Positions 41,437 to 50,143 of a stretch of 64,000 nt of DNA are shown one piece after another. The notes under the pieces are model-generated. The model ran no database searches. It was given only the letters and a program-made list of their open reading frames with translations, and had not been told where the DNA came from. Every line of letters starts with the position of its first letter. Position 1 is the stretch's first letter. Made by a program: the position numbers and the translations under genes. Source of the stretch: JALZKA01 sp963786495 (GTDB taxonomy: Bacteria; Actinomycetota; Thermoleophilia; Solirubrobacterales; 70-9); the NCBI GenBank assembly GCA_963786495.1, contig CAWAZL010000005.1, forward strand, positions 1-64,000, read 5' to 3'.

Positions 41437-42167
41437 CTATGGCATTTCGAGAGCTTCGAGGGCCCCCGCGACGTCGAAGCGCCCTTCGTAAAGGGCTCGC
41501 CCGACGATCACTCCGCCCAGCGCCGGGAGCTCTGATGCCGCGAGGGCCTCGAGGTCTGCGAGAGAGCCCACGCCCCCTGAGTAGATGAGCTCTGAGTCCA
41601 GGTCGTCGGCGATCACGCGCAGCTGATGGAGCGGCGGCCCCTCCATGGTGCCGTCGACCTCGATGGGGGTCCAGACGATTCGGCTCACGCCCTCTCCCGG
41701 CAAGGTCGCGGATCAGCTCTGGTGCCGCCTCGCCAGAGGTCTGGGTCCAGCCCTGGGTAGCCGCCATTCCCCCGCGGGCGTCAACTCCCACAACGATCCG
41801 CTGGCCGTGGGTGTCGAGCATGTCCTCGAGGAATTCGGAGTCGGCCAGCGCGGCTGTCCCGAGGACGACGCGTTCAGCGCCGGCGCTGAGTGCGCGCTCC
41901 ACCGCGAAGGCGTCGCGAAGGCCGCCGCCCACCTGGACGCTGGCGTCCGTCTCGGCGGCGATGCGGCTCACGTGCTCCAGGTTCTTGGACGCACCCGAGC
42001 GCGCGCCGTCGAGGTCGACGACGTGCAGCCACTCGGCGCCTTGCTCGGCCCAGCGCTGTGCAGCATCCAGCGGATCTGCGTCGTATGCGGTCTCCCGGTC
42101 GTAGTCGCCCTTGGACGAGCCGCACGGCTTGACCACCCCGGATGTCGATTGCGGGATAAAGGATCAA
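41437..42167 (-). CDS. hisA: ProFAR isomerase (HisA), two indels
   Basis: The TIM-barrel isomerase of histidine synthesis that opens the ribose of ProFAR. In some actinobacteria it also acts as TrpF (PriA). The start ILYPAIDIRGGQAVRLVQG, the GAEWLHVVDLDGA block, VQVGGGLRDAFAVERALSAG and SGGVGSLADLEALAA are all present. Extra G bases near 42108 and 41699 split the frame. Without them the length is 242 residues, normal for the family. The start is a TTG overlapping the hisH stop (TTGA). The second catalytic Asp region is intact in WTPIEVDGTMEGP. Confidence 0.9.
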
Positions 42168-42784
42168 GCCGGGACTGGCGAGCAAATTGCCGCGAAGTTC
42201 TCGAGCAGCCGAAGGCCCGCCGAGCTCGACTTCTCCGGATGGAACTGAACGCCGAAGACGTTGTCGCGCTCGACCACGGCGGCGAAGGTCTCTCCGTAGG
42301 TGGCGGTCCCAAGCGTGTCCTCGCCGTTCGACGGCCGCGAGGCGAGCGAGTGGACGAAGTAGAAAGGCTCCTCGGCGTCGAGGCCGTCGGTCAGCGGCGA
42401 CTCGCGCGTCCAGGAGACAGGCGCCCAGCCGATGTGCGGGACCTTCAGGCCCTCCGCGTCCAGGTCGGTGACGTCGCCGTCAAGCAGCCCGAGGCCTTCA
42501 GCGCCCTGGAGCTCCGTCGACGAGCCGAAGATGAGCTGCATGCCGAGGCAGATCCCAAGGACGGGCACACCCGCCGCGGCCCGCTCTGAGATGAGCGCGT
42601 CGAAACCTTGCCTCCGGATTCGCGACATCGCCTCCGGGAAGGCGCCCACTCCCGGCAGGATCAGGCCGTCCGCTTCACGCGCGACGTCCGGATCCGTAAC
42701 ACGCGCCGCCTCCGCGCCGACTCGCGCGAGTGCCTTCTCGACCGAACGCAGGTTGCCCATGCCGTAATCGCAGATTGCGATCAC
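42164..42784 (-). CDS. hisH: Imidazole glycerol phosphate synthase glutaminase subunit
   Basis: A 206-residue class I glutamine amidotransferase supplying ammonia to HisF. The nucleophile Cys is in VLGICLGMQLIFGSS. The His and Glu of the triad are in VFGVQFHPEKSSSAGLRLLE. The start IAICDYGMGNLRSVEKALAR is characteristic. The GTG at 42784 overlaps the hisB stop (GTGA), and its own stop overlaps the hisA TTG. Confidence 0.94.
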   Translation of the reverse strand: MIAICDYGMGNLRSVEKALARVGAEAARVTDPDVAREADGLILPGVGAFPEAMSRIRRQGFDALISERAAAGVPVLGICLGMQLIFGSSTELQGAEGLGLLDGDVTDLDAEGLKVPHIGWAPVSWTRESPLTDGLDAEEPFYFVHSLASRPSNGEDTLGTATYGETFAAVVERDNVFGVQFHPEKSSSAGLRLLENFAAICSPVPA

Positions 42785-43369
42785 GTCAACGTGCCCTTCG
42801 TGGACGGAATGCCGGTCTCGTCCGGGTCGATCGAAACAGCTTCGCGGAGCGCCCGCGCGAAAGCCTTGAAGCACGCCTCGATCATGTGGTGCGCGTTCGA
42901 TCCGTAGGCCACGCCGACGTGCAAGGTCATGCGCGATGTTGACGCCACCGCGCGGAAGAACTCCTCGGCGAGCTCGTTGTCGAAGCCCGCGATCGTCCCC
43001 GGCGGAAGGTCCGCCTCGAAGACGCAGAGCGGGCGGCCCGAGATATCGATCGCGCAAGTGCCCAAGGACTCGTCCATCGGAATGCGCGTGTAGCCGTAGC
43101 GGCGAATGCCCGAGCGGTCGCCTAGCGCCTCATCGATGGCCTGGCCGAGCGCGATGCCCACGTCCTCGACCGTGTGGTGCGCGCCCGTCTCCAGGTCACC
43201 CTGCGCCGAGACCTTCAGGCCCAGGCGCCCGTGGCGTCCGAGAAGGTCGAGCATGTGGTCCAGAAAGCCGACGCCGGTATCGGCGGAGACGTCTCCCCCG
43301 TCCAGGTTCGAGCTCGAGCGAGATCTTCGTCTCGCCCGTCTCCCGTGTGATTGTCGCCGTGCGTGCCAT
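42781..43369 (-). CDS. hisB: Imidazoleglycerol-phosphate dehydratase (one indel)
   Basis: Dehydrates IGP in histidine synthesis with a di-metal site. Conserved blocks are TRETGETKISLELE, then DTGVGFLDHMLDLLGRHGRL, TGAHHTVEDVGIALGQAI, PMDESLGTCAIDISGRP and YGSNAHHMIEACFKAFARAL. An extra base near 43306 shifts the frame after residue 22. Corrected, the protein has 195 residues, typical of the monofunctional enzyme. It starts at the ATG at 43369, 8 bases after hisD. Confidence 0.93.
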
Positions 43370-43377
43370 CGAAACGA

Positions 43378-44677
43378 TCAAGTTACCTGCAAATCGCCAT
43401 CTTTTTGGCCTGCGCGCGCTCTTGCTGACTCGCCGTGCACAGGCAGGCCCTCGGCCTTTGCGATCTCATCGGTTGCCTCGGCAAGGTTCGCCGCCGCCCC
43501 GGCTGAGACCTCCACGACCGACATGCGCCGCCTGAACGCGCCGACGCCAAGCGGGCCGGAGAAGCGCGCGGCGCCGCCCGTGGGCAGCACGTGGTTGGAC
43601 CCTGCGGTGTAGTCGCCGAACGCGGTCGCGCCGGCCTCGCCGACGAAGACGCACGCAGCTGTGCGGGTCGCAACACGCTCCTCGGCGCCCTGCGAAGCGA
43701 AGCTCGAGGTGCTCTGGGGCAAAGGCGTCGGAGAGGACCAGCGCATAGTCAATTGAAGGCGCTTCGATCAGCGCGATCATCGCGTCGGCAACCGACGGGC
43801 GCTCCGGGCCGAGCGCGTCGAGCTCCTCCGCGACCTCATCGAGCAGGGACGTTGCGTCCGATGCGACCACGATCGGGCTGTCCGGCCCGTGCTCGGCCTG
43901 GGCGAGCGCGTCGAGTGCGATCTCGCGGGCGCTTGCGTTCGCGTCGGCCACGGCGACCAGCTCGGACGGCCCCGCGAGGCCATCGATGCCGACCGTGCCG
44001 TAGAGCTGGCGCTTGGCCTCGGTCACCCAGGGGTTGCCTGGTCCGACGATGACGTCGACGGGAGCAATCGAATCCGTCCCGATCGCCAATGCCGCGATTG
44101 CCTGGGCGCCACCTATCGCATAGACCTCGTCCACGCCGCCCAAGTGGGCCGCAGCGAGCACCGCCGGCGCGAGGCTGCCGTCGGGCCGCGGCGGTGAAAC
44201 GAGCACGGCCCGCCCCACCCCCGCCACGTGTGCTGGGATCAGGCCCATCAGAACGGATGAGGGGTACGCGGCCCGCCCACCCGGCGCATAGATGCCGGCC
44301 CTTCCCACGGGGCGCTCGAGCACCGAGACCTCATGTCCCTGCGGAAGCTCGAGTTCGACCGGCGGGTGGAGCTCGGCCTCCGCGACCGCGCGGATGTTTG
44401 AAGCGGCGAGCCTGAGGGCGGCGTCCAGGCCGGGCTCGAGCGCGTCGAAGGCGGCTGCCACTTCGTCTGCGGGGACCAGAAGCGAGTCGGGCTTCTGCTC
44501 GGCCCCGTCGAGCTCGACGCTCATCTCCATGAGCGCCTCGTCACCTTCGGAGCGAACGCGCTCGATGATCGCCGCGACGCGCTCGGACAGCTCCGGGGGC
44601 GCTTCTGCGCCTTGACGTAGCCGGCTAACCAGCGCTTGCACGCTCAGCCCGTTCCACTCGATGCGCTCGACCCTCAC
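43378..44677 (-). CDS. hisD: Histidinol dehydrogenase (one indel)
   Basis: The last enzyme of histidine synthesis, oxidising histidinol to histidine with NAD and zinc. Conserved segments are VGRAGIYAPGGRAAYPSSVL, IAPVDVIVGPGNPWVTEAKR and GPSELVAVADANASA, then DAFAPEHLEL. The C-terminal part in a shifted frame reads TAACVFVGEAGATAFGDYTA, then GSNHVLPTGGAARFSG. An extra base near 43690 separates the two. Corrected length is 432 residues, normal. The GTG at 44677 overlaps the hisG stop. Confidence 0.93.
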
Positions 44678-45348
44678 GTCGTCGCCTCCTTCAGGCGCCT
44701 GGCGAGATCGTCAATCTCGGTGGCGCGAAGCTTGTGGGCGACGCGGTTTGCGATCAGCCGCGCTGTGGACTCTGCGATCACCTCGCGGACCACGAGGCCG
44801 TTCTCCTTGAGCGTCCGTCCGGTATCGACGAGATCGACGATGGCGTCGGCCAGGCCGGAGATCGGTGCGAGCTCGACGGAGCCCTTGACCTCGATCACCT
44901 CGGCGGCGCGGCCCGTGTCCTCGAAGAACTGCTGGGCGATCCGGGGGTACTTGGTGGCGATCCTGAGCGCACCGAGGCGGCGCGCCTGCTCGTTCAAACG
45001 ATCGTCGCCGTCGGGCCCGGCCAGCACCATCCGGCAGCCGCCGTAGCCCAGGTTGGAGAGCTCGTAGAAGACGCGGTCCGACTGCTCCATGAGCACGTCC
45101 TTGCCGGTGATACCGACGTCGGCGGCGCCGGCCTCCACGTAGGTCGGGACATCCGAGGGGCGCATGGTCACGAAGGTGAGGTCCTCCGTCTCGAAGATCA
45201 GCGAGCGGGAGTCGGAGCGCAGGCCGGCGGTGTCCGCGCCGATCTGGTCGAGGACGTCGAGCGTCTCGTCAAGTAGGGCGCCGCGCGAAAGCGCCATGCG
45301 GAGCGGGCCCGAGCGAAGGGCAGCGGTGGGTCTTGCGACGCCGGTCAT
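44674..45348 (-). CDS. hisG: ATP phosphoribosyltransferase, short form
   Basis: A 224-residue catalytic subunit for the first step of histidine synthesis (ATP plus PRPP). It shows RMALSRGALLDETLDVLDQI, MRPSDVPTYVEAGAADVGIT and RIATKYPRIAQQFFED, then IEVKGSVELAPISGLADAIV (the PRPP loop). It lacks the C-terminal regulatory ACT-like domain of the long form and so needs HisZ, which is encoded just upstream with a 4-base overlap. Feedback inhibition by histidine would act through HisZ. Confidence 0.94.
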   Translation of the reverse strand: MTGVARPTAALRSGPLRMALSRGALLDETLDVLDQIGADTAGLRSDSRSLIFETEDLTFVTMRPSDVPTYVEAGAADVGITGKDVLMEQSDRVFYELSNLGYGGCRMVLAGPDGDDRLNEQARRLGALRIATKYPRIAQQFFEDTGRAAEVIEVKGSVELAPISGLADAIVDLVDTGRTLKENGLVVREVIAESTARLIANRVAHKLRATEIDDLARRLKEATT

Positions 45349-46337
45349 TCGGCCTCCTCCGCGATCCGTTCCTCTTCGGCCTGGGCGATGTGGAGGCGCT
45401 CGAGGAAGAGCGCGAAGCCGACAGCCGGCAGCGGCCGTCCGAAGCGGCCCATCAGGTCGTCGTAGCGCCCACCGCCGCCGAGCACGTGGCCGAGCGCCGG
45501 GTCGTAGACCTCCAGGATCGCGCCCGTGTAATAACCGAGGTCGCGAAGGAGGCCGAGGTCGAGCTGCACGCGCTCGCCGATGCCCCTGGCGGCGATCGCC
45601 TCATAGGTGTCCATGACCCGCTCGACCGCCTTGGCGACCGCTTCGCCACCCAGGCTCTTGGCCTCGTCGAGAACCTCCGCCCCGCCGCGAAGTGACGGGA
45701 CGCGCCGCAGGAGCTCCGTGCTCGCGTCCGACAGGCCGAGCGAGGCGAGCTCTGCCTCCAGGCCGACCAGGTCGCGCGAGGCGAGGAGCGCGAGGATCTG
45801 CGACTGCTCGTCGGCATCGACCCCGAGCTCAGTCAAGAGCTGGCCGTAGAGCGCGGCGTCGCCGAGGCCGATGACGGCGCGGTTGAGCCCGGCGGCGTCG
45901 AGCGCTGCGCTCAGGACCTCGACGACCTCGGCGGTGCCGTCCGGCGCGGGCGAGCCCACGAGCTCGACGCCTGCCTGGAAGAACTCGCCGGTCTGCCCGC
46001 GCTGCGGGCGGACCGAGCGGTAGGCGCGGGCGTTGTAGAAGAAGCGGAACGGCGGCTGGGCCGCGCCGTAGCGGTTCGCCACAACGCGCGCGATCGGCAG
46101 CGTCGCGTCGGCGCGCATGGCAAGCACGCGGCCCTGAGCATCGAAGAATCGGTGCGCCGCGGCAACGCCGGTCGCGCCGCCCTTCGCGAGCACGTCGTCG
46201 AACTCGACGGTGGGCGTCGCCACTTCGCCATAACCGAAGCTCTCGAAGACCTCGGCCAGTTTGCCCTGGAGCGCGCGAAGCTCGCGCATCTCGTCGGGCA
46301 GGATGTCCCGGCTGCCGGTTGGGATCGGGTGAGTCAT
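45345..46337 (-). CDS. hisZ: ATP phosphoribosyltransferase regulatory subunit
   Basis: A 330-residue paralogue of histidyl-tRNA synthetase that lacks the tRNA-binding domain and activates the short HisG. The class II-like motifs are LAMRADATLPIARVVANRYG, YRSVRPQRGQTGEFFQAGVE and VLGGGGRYDDLMGRFGRPLP. It has no full aminoacylation signature. It starts the run of his genes and lies 15 bases downstream of murA, so the his genes may be co-transcribed with murA. Confidence 0.92.
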   Translation of the reverse strand: MTHPIPTGSRDILPDEMRELRALQGKLAEVFESFGYGEVATPTVEFDDVLAKGGATGVAAAHRFFDAQGRVLAMRADATLPIARVVANRYGAAQPPFRFFYNARAYRSVRPQRGQTGEFFQAGVELVGSPAPDGTAEVVEVLSAALDAAGLNRAVIGLGDAALYGQLLTELGVDADEQSQILALLASRDLVGLEAELASLGLSDASTELLRRVPSLRGGAEVLDEAKSLGGEAVAKAVERVMDTYEAIAARGIGERVQLDLGLLRDLGYYTGAILEVYDPALGHVLGGGGRYDDLMGRFGRPLPAVGFALFLERLHIAQAEEERIAEEAE

Positions 46338-46352
46338 CGGATGAACTCCGGA

Positions 46353-47657
46353 CTAAGCGGCAACGCGGTCGGCCGCGACGCGCTCGATTCGCGCGCCAAG
46401 GCCGCGCAGGCGCTCGTCGATCGACTCGTACCCGCGGTCGATCTGCACGATGTTGCCGATCTCGGAGCGCCCCTCAGCGGCGAGTGCCGCGATGAGGATC
46501 GCCATGCCGGCGCGGATATCGGGGCTTTCGACTCGCTCACCGTGAAGCCGGCTCGGTCCGCTGACGATCGCCCTGTGGGGATCGCAAAGCGTGATCCGAG
46601 CGCCCATTGCAACGAGCTTGTCCACGAAGAACAAGCGGTTTTCGAACATCTTCTCGAAGATGAGGACGGTTCCGGAAGCCTGGGTGGCGAGGGCGAGGGC
46701 GATCGAGGTGAGGTCGGCCGGGAACGCGGGCCAGGGGCCGTCCTCGATCTTCGGGATCGCGTCGCCCAGGTCGTCTTGGACGCGTAGGTCCTGCCCGGGC
46801 GGCACCAGGAGGTCGGGGCCGTCGGCCTCGGTCTTCAAGCCCACCCGCTCAAAGGCGCGGCGGATCATGTGGAGGTCGTCGATGCCCGCATCGCGGATGC
46901 GGAGGTCGCCCTTGGTCGCGGCGGCGAGGGCCATGAAGCTCCCGACCTCGATGTGGTCAGGGCAGATGCGGTGCTCGGCGCCGCTCAACTTGTCGCGACC
47001 CTGGACGGTCATCACGTTCGAGCCGATGCCGTCAATCTTCGCGCCCATCTTCACCAGCAGGCGCGCCAGGTCCTGGACGTGCGGCTCGGAGGCGGCGTTC
47101 TGAAGCGTCGTTGGCCCAGGCGTGAGCGCCGCGGCCATCAGGGCGTTCTCGGTGCCCATCACGGACGGCTCGTCCATGAAAACAGCGCAGGGCTTGAGGC
47201 CTCCGGCCGGCGCGGTGATGTCGATCATCCGCGAGCCCGAGATGTCGGCTCCCATGTCGATGAAGGCGTCGAGGTGCGGGTCGAGGCGCCGGCGGCCGAT
47301 GAAGTCGCCCCCGGGCGGCGGCATGTGGGCTTCGCCGAAGCGGGCCAGGAGCGGCCCGGCGAGCAGGAACGACGCGCGGATCCGTGCCGAGAGGGCCTCG
47401 TCGGGAGAGACATCGGTGACGCCTGAGGCGTCCAGGCGAAGCTCGTGATCGGATCCCCATTCGGCCTGTACTCCCATGCCCTCCAGGATCGCGATCTGTG
47501 CCTCCGTATCGCGGATTCGCGGCACGTTCGAGAGACGCAGCTCTTCTTCGGTCAGCAGGCACGCGGCGAGGATCGGCAAAGCCGCGTTCTTGTTTCCTGC
47601 AGCGGTGATCTCGCCCGTGAGGGGCTGGCCGCCGTCGATTACGAATTTGTCCGCCAT
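46353..47657 (-). CDS. murA: UDP-GlcNAc 1-carboxyvinyltransferase with Asp at the fosfomycin-target position
   Basis: The first committed enzyme of peptidoglycan synthesis, transferring enolpyruvate from PEP to UDP-GlcNAc. It has 434 residues with the normal fold blocks: GQPLTGEITAAGNKNAALPI, PRIRDTEAQIAILEGMGV and LIFEKMFENRLFFVDKLVAM. In most bacteria the active-site loop carries GGC-x-IG; here it reads PPPGGDFIGRRRLDPHL, so Asp118 replaces the Cys that fosfomycin alkylates. The same change occurs in Mycobacterium tuberculosis and Chlamydia and gives intrinsic fosfomycin resistance. The ATG at 47657 lies 22 bases from the divergent HD gene, so the message is probably leaderless. Confidence 0.94.
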   Translation of the reverse strand: MADKFVIDGGQPLTGEITAAGNKNAALPILAACLLTEEELRLSNVPRIRDTEAQIAILEGMGVQAEWGSDHELRLDASGVTDVSPDEALSARIRASFLLAGPLLARFGEAHMPPPGGDFIGRRRLDPHLDAFIDMGADISGSRMIDITAPAGGLKPCAVFMDEPSVMGTENALMAAALTPGPTTLQNAASEPHVQDLARLLVKMGAKIDGIGSNVMTVQGRDKLSGAEHRICPDHIEVGSFMALAAATKGDLRIRDAGIDDLHMIRRAFERVGLKTEADGPDLLVPPGQDLRVQDDLGDAIPKIEDGPWPAFPADLTSIALALATQASGTVLIFEKMFENRLFFVDKLVAMGARITLCDPHRAIVSGPSRLHGERVESPDIRAGMAILIAALAAEGRSEIGNIVQIDRGYESIDERLRGLGARIERVAADRVAA

Positions 47658-47666
47658 GACCGGGGT

Positions 47667-47673
47667 TAGCCTA
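47667..47673. promoter_or_regulatory. Shared -10 element for divergent murA and HD-domain gene
   Basis: The seven bases TAGCCTA read as TAGCCT on the plus strand and TAGGCT on the minus strand, both fitting the TANNNT -10 pattern of actinobacteria. They end 7 bases before the plus-strand ATG (47680) and 10 bases before the murA ATG (47657). Only 22 bases separate the two starts, so both messages would be leaderless. Confidence 0.45.
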
Positions 47674-47679
47674 CGGGAC

Positions 47680-48258
47680 ATGCCGACCCGTGAGGAAGCC
47701 TGGGAGCTGGTCTGCGAGTGGGTCACCAGCGACTCGCTTCGCAAGCATCTGCTCGGCGTCGAGGCCGCGATGGTCGCCTATGCCGAGAAGTACTCGGAGG
47801 ACACCGAGAAATGGGCCGTCACAGGCCTGGTCCACGACCTCGATTACGAGCGGTTTCCCGACCTCGGCGACACCGAGAACGGGCATCCGCGCACCGCGTT
47901 GCGCCTGTTTGAGGAGATGGGCTGGCCACAGGACGTCATCGACGCCGTCGCCGGCCACGCAACCTTCTTGAACGTCCCACGTGAGACCCAGATGGCCAAG
48001 GCGCTCTTTGCGGTCGACGAGCTCTCCGGATTCGTCGCCGCCTGCGCCCTCGTGCGCCCCACCGGCATCGAGGGAATGGCGCCCAAGTCCGTGAAGAAGA
48101 AGCTGAAGCAGCCGTCCTTTGCCGCCGGCGTGAACCGCGACGAGGTGCGCCAGGGTGCCGAGGAGCTGGGCGTCGACTTCGACGAGCACGTTCAGTTCGT
48201 GATCGACGCGATGGCCGCGCGCTCGAACGAGCTCGGCCTCGGACCGCGGGAGGCTTAG
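47680..48258 (+). CDS. HD-domain phosphohydrolase-like protein
   Basis: A 192-residue HD-superfamily protein. The metal ligands are seen in RKHLLGVEAAMVAYAEKY, then AVTGLVHDLDYERFPDLGDT and VIDAVAGHATFLN (H...HD...H...D). KALFAVDELSGFVAACALVR is the conserved following helix. Small HD proteins act on nucleotides or phosphorylated metabolites; the substrate is unknown. It starts at the ATG at 47680 and is followed 3 bases later by the hydrolase, so the two are probably co-transcribed. Confidence 0.82.
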   Translation: MPTREEAWELVCEWVTSDSLRKHLLGVEAAMVAYAEKYSEDTEKWAVTGLVHDLDYERFPDLGDTENGHPRTALRLFEEMGWPQDVIDAVAGHATFLNVPRETQMAKALFAVDELSGFVAACALVRPTGIEGMAPKSVKKKLKQPSFAAGVNRDEVRQGAEELGVDFDEHVQFVIDAMAARSNELGLGPREA

Positions 48259-48261
48259 CCG

Positions 48262-49404
48262 ATGAAGCGCCGCTGGAAGGTCCTCCTGGGGCTTCTTGCC
48301 CTGCTGGCTGTGCTCTTGGCCGTGAACACGGTGACGACGCAGAGCCAGACGAAGGAGGCGGAGACCACGGTTGAGGGCGCGCGCATCCTGGAGCTCTCCT
48401 CGGGCGACGTCCAGGTGACCGACTCGGGCGAGGCCGATGGGCAGCCGATCGTGCTCCTCCACGGCTACGCGAACTCGCTCCACTGGTTCGCCGCGATCGA
48501 GCCCCTCCTGGCCGAGAACCACCGCGTGATCCGGATTGACCTTCTGGGCTTCGGCGGCTCCGAGAAGCCCGAGTCCGGCTACTCGATCCCCGAGCAGGCA
48601 GCGACCGTTGCCGAGGCGCTCTCAGAGCTCGAGGTGCAGGGCGCACTCGTCGCCGGCAACTCGATGGGCGGCTCGATCACGGCATCGCTTGCCGAACAGG
48701 CCTCGCAGCTTGTGGACCGCGCGGTACTTATCGACACGGCGCCGAATACGAAGGACTTCGGCGACGGCCTGCCATTCCTCGCGGACCTGGGCTACACGCC
48801 GGTCCTGGGCGAGGCGATGTGGCGTGTCACGCCAGACTTCGCGATCGAGGACGGCTTCAAGGAGGCATTCTCGCCCGGATACGACATGGACGAGGCTTTC
48901 GAGAATCCCGACCAGGTGGTCGACGACTTCCGCGCCATGACCTACACCTCATATGACGAGGCGCACGCCGAGTCAGACGACTTCACCAAGGAGCTGCCGC
49001 TCGACGAGCGCTTCAAGCAAACGCCGGTCCCACTCATGGTGATCTTTGGCGCCGAGGACCAGATCTTCGACGCGGACCTGTCCCTCGAGGGCTACGCGGA
49101 CGTCCCGGGCGTCCAGACCGAGCTGATCGAAGACGCCGGCCACGCCCCCCAGGTCGAAAAGCCCGAAGAAGTCGCGGAGCTGCTCGAAGCCTTCTCCGTC
49201 CCGCCTGAGGTAGTCGCGGACCGGAAGCAAGCCAGAAGCCGGGGTCTGACCCCAAAAATCAGAAGCCGAAGAAGGACCGAAACGGCGCACGGGGGTCTGA
49301 CCCCAAAGGCGATCGAGAAGAGAACGTCAAGAAGGACGAAAAGCCGGGGTCTGACCCCTCTAACGAAACGAAGTCAAATTGATGAGCACATCCTTGGGGT
49401 CTGA
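48262..49404 (+). CDS. Alpha/beta hydrolase with a repeat-encoded C-terminal tail
   Basis: An alpha/beta hydrolase (380 residues) with an N-terminal anchor helix (RWKVLLGLLALLAVLLAVNT). The nucleophile elbow is VAGNSMGGSITASLAEQ (Ser), the oxyanion part QPIVLLHGYANSLHWFAAIE, the acid FGAEDQIFDADLSLEGYA and the His DAGHAPQVEKPEEVAELLEA. The natural fold ends around position 49215. The last 60 or so residues contain RGLTP three times and come from family A repeats read in frame (49241, 49292, 49346), plus basic spacers. The substrate is unknown. The end overlaps the ABC ATPase start by 23 bases. Confidence 0.83.
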   Translation: MKRRWKVLLGLLALLAVLLAVNTVTTQSQTKEAETTVEGARILELSSGDVQVTDSGEADGQPIVLLHGYANSLHWFAAIEPLLAENHRVIRIDLLGFGGSEKPESGYSIPEQAATVAEALSELEVQGALVAGNSMGGSITASLAEQASQLVDRAVLIDTAPNTKDFGDGLPFLADLGYTPVLGEAMWRVTPDFAIEDGFKEAFSPGYDMDEAFENPDQVVDDFRAMTYTSYDEAHAESDDFTKELPLDERFKQTPVPLMVIFGAEDQIFDADLSLEGYADVPGVQTELIEDAGHAPQVEKPEEVAELLEAFSVPPEVVADRKQARSRGLTPKIRSRRRTETAHGGLTPKAIEKRTSRRTKSRGLTPLTKRSQIDEHILGV

Positions 49405-49408
49405 CCCC
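49241..49408. repeat. Array of four family A dyads
   Basis: Exact GGGGTCTGACCCC copies start at 49241, 49292, 49346 and 49396, spaced 51, 54 and 50 bases. The first three lie inside the hydrolase frame and encode GLTP. The fourth lies across the hydrolase stop and the N-terminal codons of the ABC ATPase. Spacers of about 37-41 bases differ in sequence. Confidence 0.93.
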
Positions 49409-50140
49409 ACAGTCGCAACCGAGAGCTCCGCGGTCCGCTGCGAAGGCCTCAGCAAGCGCTACGGCGAGGGCGAAGCATCAGTCCTGGCCGTCGACAACGT
49501 CTCGCTCGATTTCCCCCACGGGCAGCTGACGTCGATCGTCGGGCCGTCCGGCTCGGGCAAGTCGACGCTCATGCACGTCCTGGCCGGGCTCGACCGGCCG
49601 ACGGACGGCCACGCGTGGGTCGACGGCACCGAGATCACGGGCTTGAAGGACACTGAGCTGACCGAGCTCCGCCGCGACAAGCTCGGCTTCATCTTTCAGT
49701 TCTTCAACCTGATCCCCGTCCTTTCGGCGGAGGAGAACGTGACGCTGCCGATGCGGATCGCGGGCAAGGACGCCGACCCCGAATGGCTCGATCAGCTGCT
49801 CCAGACCGTCGGCATCGCCGACCGTCGCAAGCACCGCCCCGCCGAGCTCTCGGGCGGGCAGCAGCAGCGAGTCGCCGTCGCTCGCGCGCTGATCTCCAAG
49901 CCCGCCGTCGTCTTCGCCGATGAGCCGACCGGCAACCTCGATTCGACCTCCTCATCACAGGTGCTGGAGCTCCTCCGAGCCTCGGTGGACGAGCTGAGCC
50001 GGACGGTGGTGATCGTCACGCACGACCCGCGCGTCGCCTCATACGCGGACCGCGTCGTCCTCCTCGTCGACGGCAAGATCGCGGAGGACACAGCCGTCCA
50101 GGGCGAGGACCAGGTCCTCCAGCTGATGCGCTCCGTCTGA
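49382..50140 (+). CDS. ABC transporter ATP-binding protein, MacB/LolD type
   Basis: A 252-residue ATPase for the permease that follows. Walker A is SIVGPSGSGKSTLMHVLAGL, the signature ELSGGQQQRVAVARALISKP and Walker B VVFADEPTGNLDSTSSSQVL. The Q-loop region GFIFQFFNLIPVLSAEENV belongs to the MacB/LolD/FtsE group, which drives mechanotransmission rather than transport through the membrane. The ATG at 49382 precedes the fourth family A repeat, which encodes LGSDPT; the true start may once have been downstream. The stop is 3 bases from the permease start. Confidence 0.9.
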   Translation: MSTSLGSDPTVATESSAVRCEGLSKRYGEGEASVLAVDNVSLDFPHGQLTSIVGPSGSGKSTLMHVLAGLDRPTDGHAWVDGTEITGLKDTELTELRRDKLGFIFQFFNLIPVLSAEENVTLPMRIAGKDADPEWLDQLLQTVGIADRRKHRPAELSGGQQQRVAVARALISKPAVVFADEPTGNLDSTSSSQVLELLRASVDELSRTVVIVTHDPRVASYADRVVLLVDGKIAEDTAVQGEDQVLQLMRSV

Positions 50141-50143
50141 GAT

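Noticed and set aside
42100..43700. Degenerate his operon (pseudogenes)
   Set aside because: Each his gene becomes full length after removal of one or two bases, and all active-site motifs are intact.
49241..49408. CRISPR array
   Set aside because: The regular 50-54-base spacing recalls CRISPR, but the repeat is only 13 bases, is a full palindrome, is translated within a gene, and occurs dispersed elsewhere. No cas genes are present.
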